Shown here piece after piece: positions 42,697 to 51,774 of a DNA stretch of 64,000 bases. The stretch comes from JAZKHT01 sp040385245 (GTDB taxonomy: Bacteria > Pseudomonadota > Alphaproteobacteria > Rhodobacterales > Rhodobacteraceae). The stretch lies in NCBI GenBank assembly GCA_040385245.1, contig JAZKHT010000003.1, positions 290,820 to 354,819 of the forward strand, in the 5' to 3' direction. The position numbers and the translations under genes are program-made. Within the stretch, counting starts at the first letter, position 1; every line of letters starts with the position of its first letter. A model generated the notes under the pieces. That model saw only the letters and a list, made by a program, of their open reading frames with translations, did no database searches and was not told the DNA's origin.

Positions 42697-44292
42697 ATGG
42701 AAGCCGTTGCGATCGTTGGAACCGGACCGATGGGCATCTATGTCTTTCGCGCGCTGTGCGACCAGCGGAAACCCCTGCAAATCTGGTTGTTCGAGAAGGG
42801 CAGTAAAGCAGGCATAGGGATGCCGTATTCGCCGGAGACCGCCAGCAAGACGATGCTCGCAAACATTGCCAGCATCGAGATTCCCTCGATTTCCGACACC
42901 TATCTGGACTGGTTGAAGGCTCAACCAAAGGCAAGGTTGCGCAGTTACGGGCTCGACGCCATGGACCTCGATGACCGGCAGTTCACGCCACGGCTGCTGC
43001 TCGGAGAATACTTCAGAGACCAGTTGATGGAACTCATCCAGACCGCACGTTCCGCCGGGCACATGGTCGAAGTCCGCGAAGGTACGGAGGTCGTGGATAT
43101 CAGGCCGACGAATGCAGGGTTGATCGTGCGGACCGGCGATGGGGACGTGGAGGAGGTTTTCGATCGGGTCGTGCTGGCCACGGGGCACGTCTTCCCGGAC
43201 AGCGAAGACGGCACGCTCGCCTATTTTCCGAGCCCGTGGTCGGGTCTTATCGATGCCGAAATACCAGCCACACGAGTCGGCATCATGGGAACCTCGCTCA
43301 GCGCAATTGACGCGGCGATGGCCGTGGCTGGTCAGCACGGCCGCTTCCGCCGTGACGCGAGCGGTGAGCAGCTGCAGTTCATCACGTCGTCGACGGACCT
43401 CAAGATCACGCTGATGTCGTGGACCGGGGTACTTCCCGAAGCAGATTTTTACTGCCCGCTCCCCTATGAGGATCTCGTTGCTATGACCCATGAGGCCGTG
43501 GCCCAAGCCTTGCGAGACGACCAAACCTATGACGCTCTGTTCGACCTTTTTCGTGAGGAGCTGGAGCGCGCCGACCCGACGTATGCGGAACTTATCGGGC
43601 TGCATGAACTTACCGCCGATACCTTCCCCGACGCCTATTTCAAGGCCCGCGCGGATAGCGATCCGTTCCAGTGGGCACGCATGAACTTGGACGAGGTAGA
43701 ACGCAACAAATCGCGTCAGATCACAGTGCCGTGGCGCTATGCGATATTGCGGATGCACGAAGTCGTGGAGCTTGCGGTGCCCTCGCTTGGCGAAGCCGAC
43801 CGTACGCGCTTCGACAAAGGGTTGAAGACGGTTTTCACCGATAATTACGCGGCCGTTCCGTCGGAATCGATCCGTCGGCTGCTGGCGCTGAGGGATGCTG
43901 GTGTACTGGGTGTTCTGGCCCTGGGACACGACTACCAGTTGGAACGTGAAACCGCGCAGACGCGTATTGTCGCCAACGGCCAATCGCATGTATTTGACGT
44001 CTTTATCGATGCTCGTGGACAAAAGGCGCTAACCGCCCAGGATTTGCCCTTCCCGACGCTGCGCGAGGCTTTGGAGAGCGAAGGTGTCGAGGTGCCGGAG
44101 GTCGATGAAGGGTACACTCTGATCGCCCCGGATGGGTTTGCGGGTCGCGTCAAGCTAGGGGCAATTCCCTATCTTATGCACGACCGACCTTTCATTCAGG
44201 GCATCACCGCCTGTGCGAGTATCGGAGAGGCCATCGCGCAAAGTATCAAAACGGAGATCGGGGCACGCAGACGGCGGCGCCTGGCTGCGTGA
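42697..44292 (+). CDS. FAD/NAD(P)-binding protein
   Basis: The 531-residue protein opens with the dinucleotide-binding strand VAIVGTGPMGIYVFRAL (about residues 4-20), has RLLLGEYFRDQL, VVLATGHVFPDSEDG, a second VGIMGTSLSAIDAAMAVAG nucleotide motif near 195 and a C-terminal FDVFIDARGQKAL. This pattern fits the FAD-NAD(P)-binding family (PF13454 type), for which substrates are mostly unknown. ATG 42697 is preceded by a GGGGGG tract. It ends with a basic RRRRR tail. No operon partner is visible. Confidence 0.75.
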   Translation: MEAVAIVGTGPMGIYVFRALCDQRKPLQIWLFEKGSKAGIGMPYSPETASKTMLANIASIEIPSISDTYLDWLKAQPKARLRSYGLDAMDLDDRQFTPRLLLGEYFRDQLMELIQTARSAGHMVEVREGTEVVDIRPTNAGLIVRTGDGDVEEVFDRVVLATGHVFPDSEDGTLAYFPSPWSGLIDAEIPATRVGIMGTSLSAIDAAMAVAGQHGRFRRDASGEQLQFITSSTDLKITLMSWTGVLPEADFYCPLPYEDLVAMTHEAVAQALRDDQTYDALFDLFREELERADPTYAELIGLHELTADTFPDAYFKARADSDPFQWARMNLDEVERNKSRQITVPWRYAILRMHEVVELAVPSLGEADRTRFDKGLKTVFTDNYAAVPSESIRRLLALRDAGVLGVLALGHDYQLERETAQTRIVANGQSHVFDVFIDARGQKALTAQDLPFPTLREALESEGVEVPEVDEGYTLIAPDGFAGRVKLGAIPYLMHDRPFIQGITACASIGEAIAQSIKTEIGARRRRRLAA

Positions 44293-44435
44293 CCCACCTT
44301 CCCTGACCTCCGGCACACGGCGATCAGTTGCAGCATGTGCGATCGGGTACGGGACTGAAGGTTCCCATTCTGATCAAGGCGGCAGGCTTGCCGAGTGAAC
44401 CTGTCCGAGAAAGCCTTCTGGCCAAGAAGCGCCGT

Positions 44436-44726
44436 TCAAGCCAGACGCTGCGAAGGCGCGTGAGGCAGCGACCGCTGCACCATCGCCGTTGCCTGCATCA
44501 GCGGGCGCGGGCTGGCATGCGACGGCTCGGCCGCCTGCATCGATGCCGCCCGTGCGCCCGCGTTGCGGATCAGGCCCGGAATCAGATCGGCCTCGGGCAG
44601 GTTTTTCCAGTATTTGCGCGGCATCTCTGAGGTCATCGCATCGACCATCAGACGGGCGGGGTTGAAAATATTGGCATAGTAGGTCCGCCACAGCCCTTCG
44701 GTTGCTGCATCAAGCATTCGCGGCAT
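44436..44726 (-). pseudogene. DUF4130 (UdgX-type) fragment
   Basis: The minus strand reads EGLWRTYYANIFNPARLMVD then MPRKYWKNLPEADLIPGLIR and GARAASMQAAEPSHASP, which is the core of the DUF4130 domain fused to uracil-DNA-binding UdgX proteins. The start of the domain and the whole glycosylase part are missing, and the fragment joins directly to a radical SAM fragment. It is a decayed gene. Confidence 0.75.
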
Positions 44727-45030
44727 CCGCCCCGACGATCATCTGTGTCGATTGCCCGGCCGGCGCGAACAGCGCTTTCCTGTTTGCGTCTTCTCTCGCG
44801 ACGCTTCACGGCGCTGACGTACCGTCGCCATGGTCTTGCGAATGCCGGTCGCAGATTACTCGGGGGCAAGCCGTGCCAGCCCTTCGGCTGTCGGCAGTTC
44901 CACATTGATAGACAGACGGTCGGCCCACCGTCCGGCCTCGTCCAGCTGTTCCGGGCTGGCGTCGGGGATCGTCTTCAGGTGGATGTATCCACGAACGATT
45001 GACCGATGAACCGCCGGCGCTTCCTTCTAT
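44727..45030 (-). pseudogene. Fragment of a DNA-repair-type radical SAM protein
   Basis: On the minus strand GYIHLKTIPDASPEQLDEAG, RWADRLSINVELPT, EGLARLAPE, then an in-frame TAA where lysine is expected, then SATGIRKTMATVRQRREASR; after a frameshift the text continues LFAPAGQSTQMIVGADAA. This is the middle of the putative DNA modification/repair radical SAM family, normally encoded next to DUF4130/UdgX. The CxxxCxxC N-terminus is absent. Two lesions plus truncation show loss of function. Confidence 0.75.
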
Positions 45031-45148
45031 CGGGCATAAAGGCAACGCGAGTAGACAGCCCTTCACAGTAACTGCCGAGCGCTGCCAAGAACACTATTAG
45101 CCGGCACACCGCACCAGCGTCAGATTAACTTGGGTAGACTCCGCCAAA

Positions 45149-45517
45149 CTATTCCAACGAATTGTCTGGAAGCAGGGCAAAGCGACCTGACCCCGCAACG
45201 GCCAGCGCGAGACACCCGCCCGCGATTGACCAATTCTTGACGAAGATTGTCATTTGCCAAGGATCGTCTGGAATGAGATGGAAAATGCTGGTGACGCCGC
45301 AATAAGCGGCCAACAGCAGCGCGACCAGCCTGACCTTTATCCCAGCGACCAACAACAGCCCCGCCATTCCATTAAAGATCAGTGCAGGCCAGATCAGGGC
45401 TGTCGGCAAACTTTGTGCCTCGAGCAACGCTCTTACATCCGCTGGGGAAAAGAGTTTCTGGGCGGCACCACCCAAAAACAGTATCGCAATCAGCAGTCGG
45501 CCGATCAGGAGGGCCAT
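45149..45517 (-). CDS. DoxX family membrane protein
   Basis: The 122-residue protein has four membrane helices and DoxX hallmarks: LLIGRLLIAILFLGGAAQKL at the start and KNWSIAGGCLALAVAGSGRF at the end. Family members are linked to thiol or quinol chemistry and oxidative stress. ATG 45517 starts a clean membrane helix; a TTG at 45541 would add eight residues. It stands alone beside the decayed repair genes. Confidence 0.85.
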   Translation of the reverse strand: MALLIGRLLIAILFLGGAAQKLFSPADVRALLEAQSLPTALIWPALIFNGMAGLLLVAGIKVRLVALLLAAYCGVTSIFHLIPDDPWQMTIFVKNWSIAGGCLALAVAGSGRFALLPDNSLE

Positions 45518-45790
45518 GTTTGGCCACCAGTGTTCACGCAATGCATCTCTCCGACGGATTGGTATTCATGGGTGATGACGTCCGTTCGAGCAAGCAAAAC
45601 ACAGAGCCATGGGCGGAAGCGGGTAGCCGCTGGGGTGGAAAAAGCTGACCCAAACTCAACGCTCTGAGCTCGATGCCCTGAACATGCTCGTGCAGCTCGC
45701 GACCAATGAGTTCGAAGAAATTGCCGGCAGATCTATCTGCATTCGGCTGGAGTTAGCCCAGATCGTCGGTTTGTCGGACCTCCTACAGGG

Positions 45791-46216
45791 TTATGCCGCC
45801 ATAGCCTCCCAGTCCCCAGCGGACAAGGTTCGACACATATCCTCGATGGCAAGCTGTGACATCCGCACCGGATCGAAAGTGCCGTTGACCGTGTAACGGG
45901 ACAGTATGTGTTTCTTGATTCGCGACGTCTCGATCCGGTGCATGCTCCATTCGAAGAAAAGCCGTTCTTTGGCATCGCCCGAAGAGATGACATGGATGTC
46001 GCTGTGGCGACCATCCTGCATGATGCGCATAAAGCATTGCGCCACGGCCGTCCGGTCTCCTTCCAGCAGTTGCAAAAAGTGGTCCTCGCCAATGACCAAG
46101 GCACCGGTGATACCATCGCGGACATTGTTGGCGCGCGATTTCTGCAAGATTTGGTCGAGAGTTTCAACAGAAGTGGTGCCGTGTTTCGACGCATAGATGA
46201 GACGGGTAAGCTGCAT
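45791..46216 (-). CDS. BLUF-domain blue-light sensor
   Basis: The 141-residue protein is a stand-alone BLUF photoreceptor that binds FAD. Key residues are in place: Tyr8 (LIYAS), Asn31 (SRANNVRDGITGAL) and Gln49 (FLQLLEG), the network that shifts on blue light. About 45 residues after the core form the usual capping helices. No output domain is fused, so it must act on a partner protein. GAGAGG lies seven bases before ATG 46216. It follows the large PAS hybrid kinase gene on the same strand after 255 bases. Confidence 0.9.
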   Translation of the reverse strand: MQLTRLIYASKHGTTSVETLDQILQKSRANNVRDGITGALVIGEDHFLQLLEGDRTAVAQCFMRIMQDGRHSDIHVISSGDAKERLFFEWSMHRIETSRIKKHILSRYTVNGTFDPVRMSQLAIEDMCRTLSAGDWEAMAA

Positions 46217-46471
46217 GGCCATTCCTCTCGATGAATTGGTCTTTTTCTTGAACAGGAGCCTACGGGGCGACAGACGCCAGACTCAAGTGGCGCAAATTGA
46301 TCTGCGGCAAGATGCTGATTACTCGCTCCCCAAATTTCTCATTTGGGCTGATGCCAAATTGAAGGCAGACGAACTGGGCTTGGACTGCGAAGACCGGTTC
46401 CTGATCTGCAGATCATGCCACGACGGCACGGGCTTTTGGTGCGGCCAATGAGAGCCAAACCGGCTGTTCTC

Positions 46472-49400
46472 TTAAGCATCCAGGACCTTTCGAACCTTTG
46501 CTGCAAGGTCCGACCGTCGGTAAGGCTTGCTCAACAATTCCACCCCTGCGTCGACCCGCCCCTGATGGACGATTGCATTTTGGGTATAGCCGGAGGTGTA
46601 AAGCACCCTCAATCCAGGCTGCATTTTTTTTGCGGCATCGGCGATCTGGCGACCGTTCATTCCTCCCGGAAGAACGATGTCGGTGAACAGCAGGTCGATG
46701 TCCGAACGCGCAAGCAGCACGGCCAGAGCAGTTGGCCCGTCCGAGGCGGAGATCACTTTATACCCCAAACCGACCAATTGCGCCGTCAGTTGTTGGAGGA
46801 TTAGTTTGTCATCCTCGACCACCAGGATGGTTTCCTGGCCGCGCTGTTCAGGGTCCTTTAGGGTAACTGTGTCTGACACCTCTTGTTCGCCTGAAAACCG
46901 TGGAAAATAGAGTTTGACTGTCGTGCCTTCGTTCGGTTCCGAATAGATCCGGATGTGGCCGCCCGACTGTTTTACAAAACCGTAGACCATGCTTAAGCCC
47001 AGACCCGTTCCCTTGCCCACGGATTTGGTCGTGAAGAACGGCTCGAATACGTGGCCGATCTGATCGTGGGGAATTCCCATGCCGGTGTCGCTGATCGCGA
47101 CAAGCACGTATGGTCCGGCCATCAGACCAGGCTCGTTTGCGACGTAGCTGTCGTCAAGCACTGCGTTGGCCGTTTCTATGGTCAAAACGCCGCCGTCTGG
47201 CATCGCATCGCGTGAATTGACCGCGAGGTTCAGCAGGGCGGTTTCAAATTGACCGGGGTCCACCTCTGTCCGCCACAGGTTTTCGGCGGGGGTGACAGCG
47301 ATGTTGATGTCTTCTCCCAAGGTGCGGTGCAACATGCCTTCAACACCCTCAATCACCCCATTCAGGTCGGTCACCCGCGGTTGAAGCGGCTGCTTGCGCG
47401 AAAATGCGAGGAGGCGGCTGGTCAGTTCGGTGGCGCGATCTGCGGCCTGCGCGATCATGTCGACGAAATGACGAAGCGGATGATCTGCTGTGAGTGCGTC
47501 CTGAATGAATTCGCTGTTGCCGATGATGACCATCAGCAGGTTGTTGAAGTCATGCGCGACACCACCGGTCAGGTGCCCGACAGCCTCAAGCTTTTGGGAT
47601 TGTCGAAGCTGCTCTTCCAGCTGATGCCGGTCCGTGATGTCAGCCATGCTTCCGAGGACCCGCAACGCCTGCCCCTCGTCATCGTGAATCGCGAAAGCGC
47701 GGTCTTCGACAGTGGCCCATGTGCCATCGGCCCGGCGGAATCGATAAACCTCGTGCATCCCGTCCGCCTGACCGGACAACAATCGACCCCATGCCTCGTC
47801 GATCCGGGGCTTGTCCTCGGGATGCACGTTGTTGCGCCAGACTTCCGGCAAGATGGTGGTGACGGACTGATAGCCAAAAACCTCTGCCAGACCGTCGCTC
47901 CACCACTCCTGCTCGCCAGCGGTATCCCATTCCCAGACCGCGTTCCCGGTCGCGCGCGCAATCAGACGGAAGCGAGTTTCAGAAACGCGCAGCGATTCTT
48001 CGGCATACCGTCGCTCTGTGATGTCGCGCTGAATCGCAACAAAATGCGTGACCGATCCTCCCTCGTCGGTAAGTGGAACAATATCGACCTCGAGCCAGTA
48101 CTCCTGCCCTGACTTCGTATAATTGATGACTTCTGCTCGTACCGGTGATTGTGCTTCGAGCGCCTGGCGAATGCGTTTCAGCTCGGACCGTTGCGTCTTT
48201 GGGCCCTGAAGGATCCGTGGTGTCTGACCTACGGCTTCTTCGCGCGTAAATCCGGTGCGGCGCTCGAAGGCGTCGTTGACATAGACGATCTTTGGGCTGT
48301 CAGGAGCGGTGAGGTTGTCAGCCTCTGTAATGACCACAATGTCATTGAGGCGGGCAACCGCGGCATTGAGGAGACGCAATTGTTCCTGGAGGCGGCGCTC
48401 TTCTGTAATATCCGAGAAATAGACCGCCAACCCGCCCGGTGTCGGATGAGCGTTGACGCGAAACGTGCGTTGCAGGGGTGGAAAGAATTGCTCGAACCTT
48501 ACCGTCTCACCGGTTTCAAAGGCTCGGGTGTATTGGGTCTCGAACTCTGAGCCGATCGCCTCGGGAAATGCGTCGAAGAGTTTGCACCCGATCAGGTCAG
48601 CCCTGCGCCGCTCCAAAAGAGTTTCCGCGCGACCATTGAGATAGGTGAACTGCCAGTTCTGGTCGAATGTGAAGAAAGCATCGCCAATGTTTTCGAGTGT
48701 CTCGGCAAGTTGGTTGCTCAACTCGTCGGCTCTTTGCTGGGCAGCTGTCAGCTCTGAGATGTCCTGCATCGCGCCCTGAACGGCAATGATCTTGCCCGTT
48801 CTGTCGAGAACGGGCTCTCCTACAGACCGGACCCTTGTTCGGTTCCCTTTGGCCGTGATGATGTCCCGGACATTGTCGAATGGAATACCATGCAGGGCGC
48901 AATCATCGAACGCCTTGCGCGCTTCTTCTCTCTCTTCCGGGGCAAAGTAATCCATGCCGCCTCCAACGGTAGGTATCGCGCCCGGTGGAAGCTCGTGGAT
49001 GACTGCAATGCCATCAGTCCAGAACACCTTTTGGTCCGCCAAAGAAACGCTCCAACCGCCGAGCTTGACCGCCCGACCTGCGATCTCAAGCAGCCTTTCG
49101 GACGCTTCGGCCCGTTTCCGGACCGTAACCAATTCCGAGACGTCCTGAAACGACCCCTGAATGGCAACGGTTCGACCGTTCTCATCACATTCTGGCTCTC
49201 CGGTCGCACGTACCCACAGCCGGCGTCCCGTGGCACTGATGATTTCCGACACCTCGTCAAAGATTTCTCCACGGGTCAGGCATGCGCTAAATCGGGCTTC
49301 AATCTGCGCTCTGTATTCCGGGACATAGTAAAGAAGTGCATCGTTGATGCTGGGTGAAAATCCGTCCGCTTCATCATGGATGCGCGCAGTCTGCGTTGAC

Positions 49401-50782
49401 CACTCCAGTTTATCATTCAACGCATCGTATCGCCAGGCGCCAAACTTGGCGGCCGTCCCGGCGATCTCAAGCAGGCGATTTGCCCGCGCCAGCGCACGCG
49501 TTGCCTCGACACTCGTTGTTACGTTCTGAACAACACCACTTAGGAGTGAGCCTTTGGCGGTCTCAATAAGTTCGGCAGCGACCTGGATGTGAACGAGATG
49601 GCCGTCCGGATGCCGAACCTGATGTGCAAAGGTAAAATGTGTTTCGCCAGAAGCCAGAAAAGCTTGCAAATTGGCGCGCATGGCTGCGCGATCGTCAGGA
49701 TGGATCAGTTCCAGATAGTCGTTGAAACTGTGGCCAAAAGTTTCGGCCGCAGTTCCGTACATGGCGTAGACATTGCTCGACCAATTCAGCCGATCCTCAG
49801 AGACCACATAATCCCAAGTTCCCGTGTCCAATAGGCGCTGCGTGGTGCGCAGTCGTGTGGCCAATTCGGTCAAACGAAGATTGTCTGATTTGAGCTCGCG
49901 CGTATGCGCGATCATATCGATCTTGGCGCGTTCCAATGGTGAAGCGTTCTGTGCAGCGGCGCTGATCCCGTCCGCAATGACAGCCTCGGTGACGTCCTGA
50001 ATTCGCAGGATGAGGTGAAGAAGCCTTCCGTCGGGACCTATGACCGGTGTATTCGACATGGCCCAATGACGCTGTTCTTCGACATTATGTGCATCGGATT
50101 GGGGAAGAAGGAAACTCTGCACATCAAGAAGATCGGGTTTGCTGGAAAAAAGGACCAGATCGATGGACTGGCGCAGTGCGGTATGTGTCAAATCTTCCGG
50201 CTGCAAGGGAAGGACATCGAACAGATTGCGCCCCACAATATCGGCGCGATTGCCACCCACCACAGATATGTAGGCGTCGCTGACCGCAACAATATCGAAG
50301 GACTTTGGTGCGAAGACGAGGTAGATGCCCGGCACTGTGTCGAACATGATCTGAAACTGCCGAGCGAGCGTGTCGCTTGCCCGCCGGGCCGCCTGTTCCC
50401 GGGCAAGGGCCTCGCGCGCAGTTTGCTCGGCATGGACGAGACGTGACACGTCCCGGGCGGAGATGAGCTGGGCGTTTCGACCGTCATAGTCAATGGAATG
50501 ACCCGTGATGTCGACATAGATCAACTCGCCGGATTTAAGGCAATGTCGCCAAACGCCAGCCTGGTGCAGACCGCCTTGAAGTGTCGAAATGGTGCTTTCC
50601 AGATCGACGCGGTCTTCCTTCGGGCGGATATCGGCGATGGTCATCGCAAGAAATTCTTCTCGAGAGTACCCGTATCTCGCGATCGCCGTATCATTCACTT
50701 CCAGAAACCGCAGCGTGGTGCGATCGTAGATCCACATCGGGTCAGTGTGAAACAGGAACAAGCTTTCGGCGGTCACGTTCAT
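46472..50782 (-). CDS. Multi-PAS hybrid sensor histidine kinase
   Basis: The 1436-residue protein has about eight successive PAS domains (roughly residues 1-1065), a HisKA domain with the phospho-histidine in GGVAHDFNNLL (about 1090), an HATPase domain with NSRDAMPDGG (N box), DTGMGIP and GKGTGLGLSMVYGF (G boxes), and a C-terminal receiver with phospho-Asp in LLFTDIVLPGGMNG. No membrane helix is seen, so it is cytoplasmic. One PAS near residue 815-940 (GFTREEAVGQTPRILQGPKT) follows the LOV pattern but has Pro where the photoactive Cys would be. The nearby BLUF protein suggests light or redox input; this is inference. Confidence 0.9.
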   Translation of the reverse strand: MNVTAESLFLFHTDPMWIYDRTTLRFLEVNDTAIARYGYSREEFLAMTIADIRPKEDRVDLESTISTLQGGLHQAGVWRHCLKSGELIYVDITGHSIDYDGRNAQLISARDVSRLVHAEQTAREALAREQAARRASDTLARQFQIMFDTVPGIYLVFAPKSFDIVAVSDAYISVVGGNRADIVGRNLFDVLPLQPEDLTHTALRQSIDLVLFSSKPDLLDVQSFLLPQSDAHNVEEQRHWAMSNTPVIGPDGRLLHLILRIQDVTEAVIADGISAAAQNASPLERAKIDMIAHTRELKSDNLRLTELATRLRTTQRLLDTGTWDYVVSEDRLNWSSNVYAMYGTAAETFGHSFNDYLELIHPDDRAAMRANLQAFLASGETHFTFAHQVRHPDGHLVHIQVAAELIETAKGSLLSGVVQNVTTSVEATRALARANRLLEIAGTAAKFGAWRYDALNDKLEWSTQTARIHDEADGFSPSINDALLYYVPEYRAQIEARFSACLTRGEIFDEVSEIISATGRRLWVRATGEPECDENGRTVAIQGSFQDVSELVTVRKRAEASERLLEIAGRAVKLGGWSVSLADQKVFWTDGIAVIHELPPGAIPTVGGGMDYFAPEEREEARKAFDDCALHGIPFDNVRDIITAKGNRTRVRSVGEPVLDRTGKIIAVQGAMQDISELTAAQQRADELSNQLAETLENIGDAFFTFDQNWQFTYLNGRAETLLERRRADLIGCKLFDAFPEAIGSEFETQYTRAFETGETVRFEQFFPPLQRTFRVNAHPTPGGLAVYFSDITEERRLQEQLRLLNAAVARLNDIVVITEADNLTAPDSPKIVYVNDAFERRTGFTREEAVGQTPRILQGPKTQRSELKRIRQALEAQSPVRAEVINYTKSGQEYWLEVDIVPLTDEGGSVTHFVAIQRDITERRYAEESLRVSETRFRLIARATGNAVWEWDTAGEQEWWSDGLAEVFGYQSVTTILPEVWRNNVHPEDKPRIDEAWGRLLSGQADGMHEVYRFRRADGTWATVEDRAFAIHDDEGQALRVLGSMADITDRHQLEEQLRQSQKLEAVGHLTGGVAHDFNNLLMVIIGNSEFIQDALTADHPLRHFVDMIAQAADRATELTSRLLAFSRKQPLQPRVTDLNGVIEGVEGMLHRTLGEDINIAVTPAENLWRTEVDPGQFETALLNLAVNSRDAMPDGGVLTIETANAVLDDSYVANEPGLMAGPYVLVAISDTGMGIPHDQIGHVFEPFFTTKSVGKGTGLGLSMVYGFVKQSGGHIRIYSEPNEGTTVKLYFPRFSGEQEVSDTVTLKDPEQRGQETILVVEDDKLILQQLTAQLVGLGYKVISASDGPTALAVLLARSDIDLLFTDIVLPGGMNGRQIADAAKKMQPGLRVLYTSGYTQNAIVHQGRVDAGVELLSKPYRRSDLAAKVRKVLDA

Positions 50783-51190
50783 TCTTCAATCCTTCATGTG
50801 CCATCTGGCACGGAGAGGAGGGGATCGTCATCGACCGCCCGACGCCACAAGCCGACCGTCGGCGCCAATTGTGACACTGATCACTGAGACCGGATGTTGC
50901 AAGGCCGAGGGTGGTGGTCCGACCAAGTGACATGAGGACAAGCGAAGCCTGTGCGCAAATCACTTCATTGTTCGGCCTGCTATAGCGAAGCGAGCGGAAG
51001 ATCAGGAGCTTGCCGCGCGATCTGACCTAAGGTTTGGGTTGCCCATGCGGTTAGGGTCCCCATATGCTGTGGCATGTTGGCAGTCGCAACTGACCGTTCC
51101 CGAGCCTTCCAAACGGCGTGCCGGCCGTTCGTTCCGTGCCGGTCGGGCACCAGTCTGCAGCCGTCAAAAGGGGATGGGAGGGCGTCAAAA
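50783..51190. other. 408-bp interval between divergent signalling genes
   Basis: No gene is recognised. The interval separates the minus-strand multi-PAS kinase from the plus-strand response regulator and must hold both promoters. The last 15 bases include GGGAGGG, the ribosome site for a TTG start. Confidence 0.4.
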
Positions 51191-51583
51191 TTGAAGAAAG
51201 TGCTGGTGATTGATGACGACAATGCCGTGAGGCAGACAGTCAGTACTGCGTTGACCCTGAATGGATTCGAGGTGACCGAATTCGACAACGGTGATGCTGC
51301 GATCAAGGAAATGGCGTCCCATTTCGATCTTGTGATATGCGATCTCTTCATGCCCGATACGGATGGTGTCGCCACCATCCTTGCGATCGGAAAGACCCAT
51401 CCGACGATACCCATCATCCTTGTCACCGGGGGCGGGCGGCATTTCCCGGTAGGTGGCGAGGGTCTGGAAGATTTGCTGAAGAGCGTCGAGTTTTTCGGCG
51501 TGACGCATTTTCTGATGAAGCCTTTCAGGCCATCGCAGCTCATCGATTTGGTTAAGCGTGCGCTAAGTCCAGCAGTGCAGTGA
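51191..51583 (+). CDS. Single-domain response regulator
   Basis: The 130-residue protein is a lone receiver domain: KKVLVIDDDNAVR acidic pair, phospho-Asp in DLVICDLFMPDTDG, Thr in LVTGGG and Lys in FLMKPFRP. It has no DNA-binding output, so it is likely a phosphate sink or relay. The start is TTG 51191, chosen because GGGAGGG lies ten bases upstream and translation from it opens directly with the receiver fold; longer frames from 51074 add 39 unrelated residues. Confidence 0.85.
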   Translation: MKKVLVIDDDNAVRQTVSTALTLNGFEVTEFDNGDAAIKEMASHFDLVICDLFMPDTDGVATILAIGKTHPTIPIILVTGGGRHFPVGGEGLEDLLKSVEFFGVTHFLMKPFRPSQLIDLVKRALSPAVQ

Positions 51584-51774
51584 GTTACTTTCCGGTCTTT
51601 GAACAGATTTCCGCCCGTTTACTGAGCGAGGATCAGATCAATGCAGGCGTTGTTAAAAGAGATTGATCTATTAGAGTTAGGCTGGAGAAAGGTAGCGGCG
51701 ATCTTGGCACTCAGCTTGGCCACAGCCAAGCAAATAGGGTGATCTGGTTGCCCGATGAGAGAATCGCATGATTT

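Noticed and set aside
46197..46451. 84-residue plus-strand frame
   Set aside because: It overlaps the BLUF start on the other strand, lacks a ribosome site and has no family pattern.
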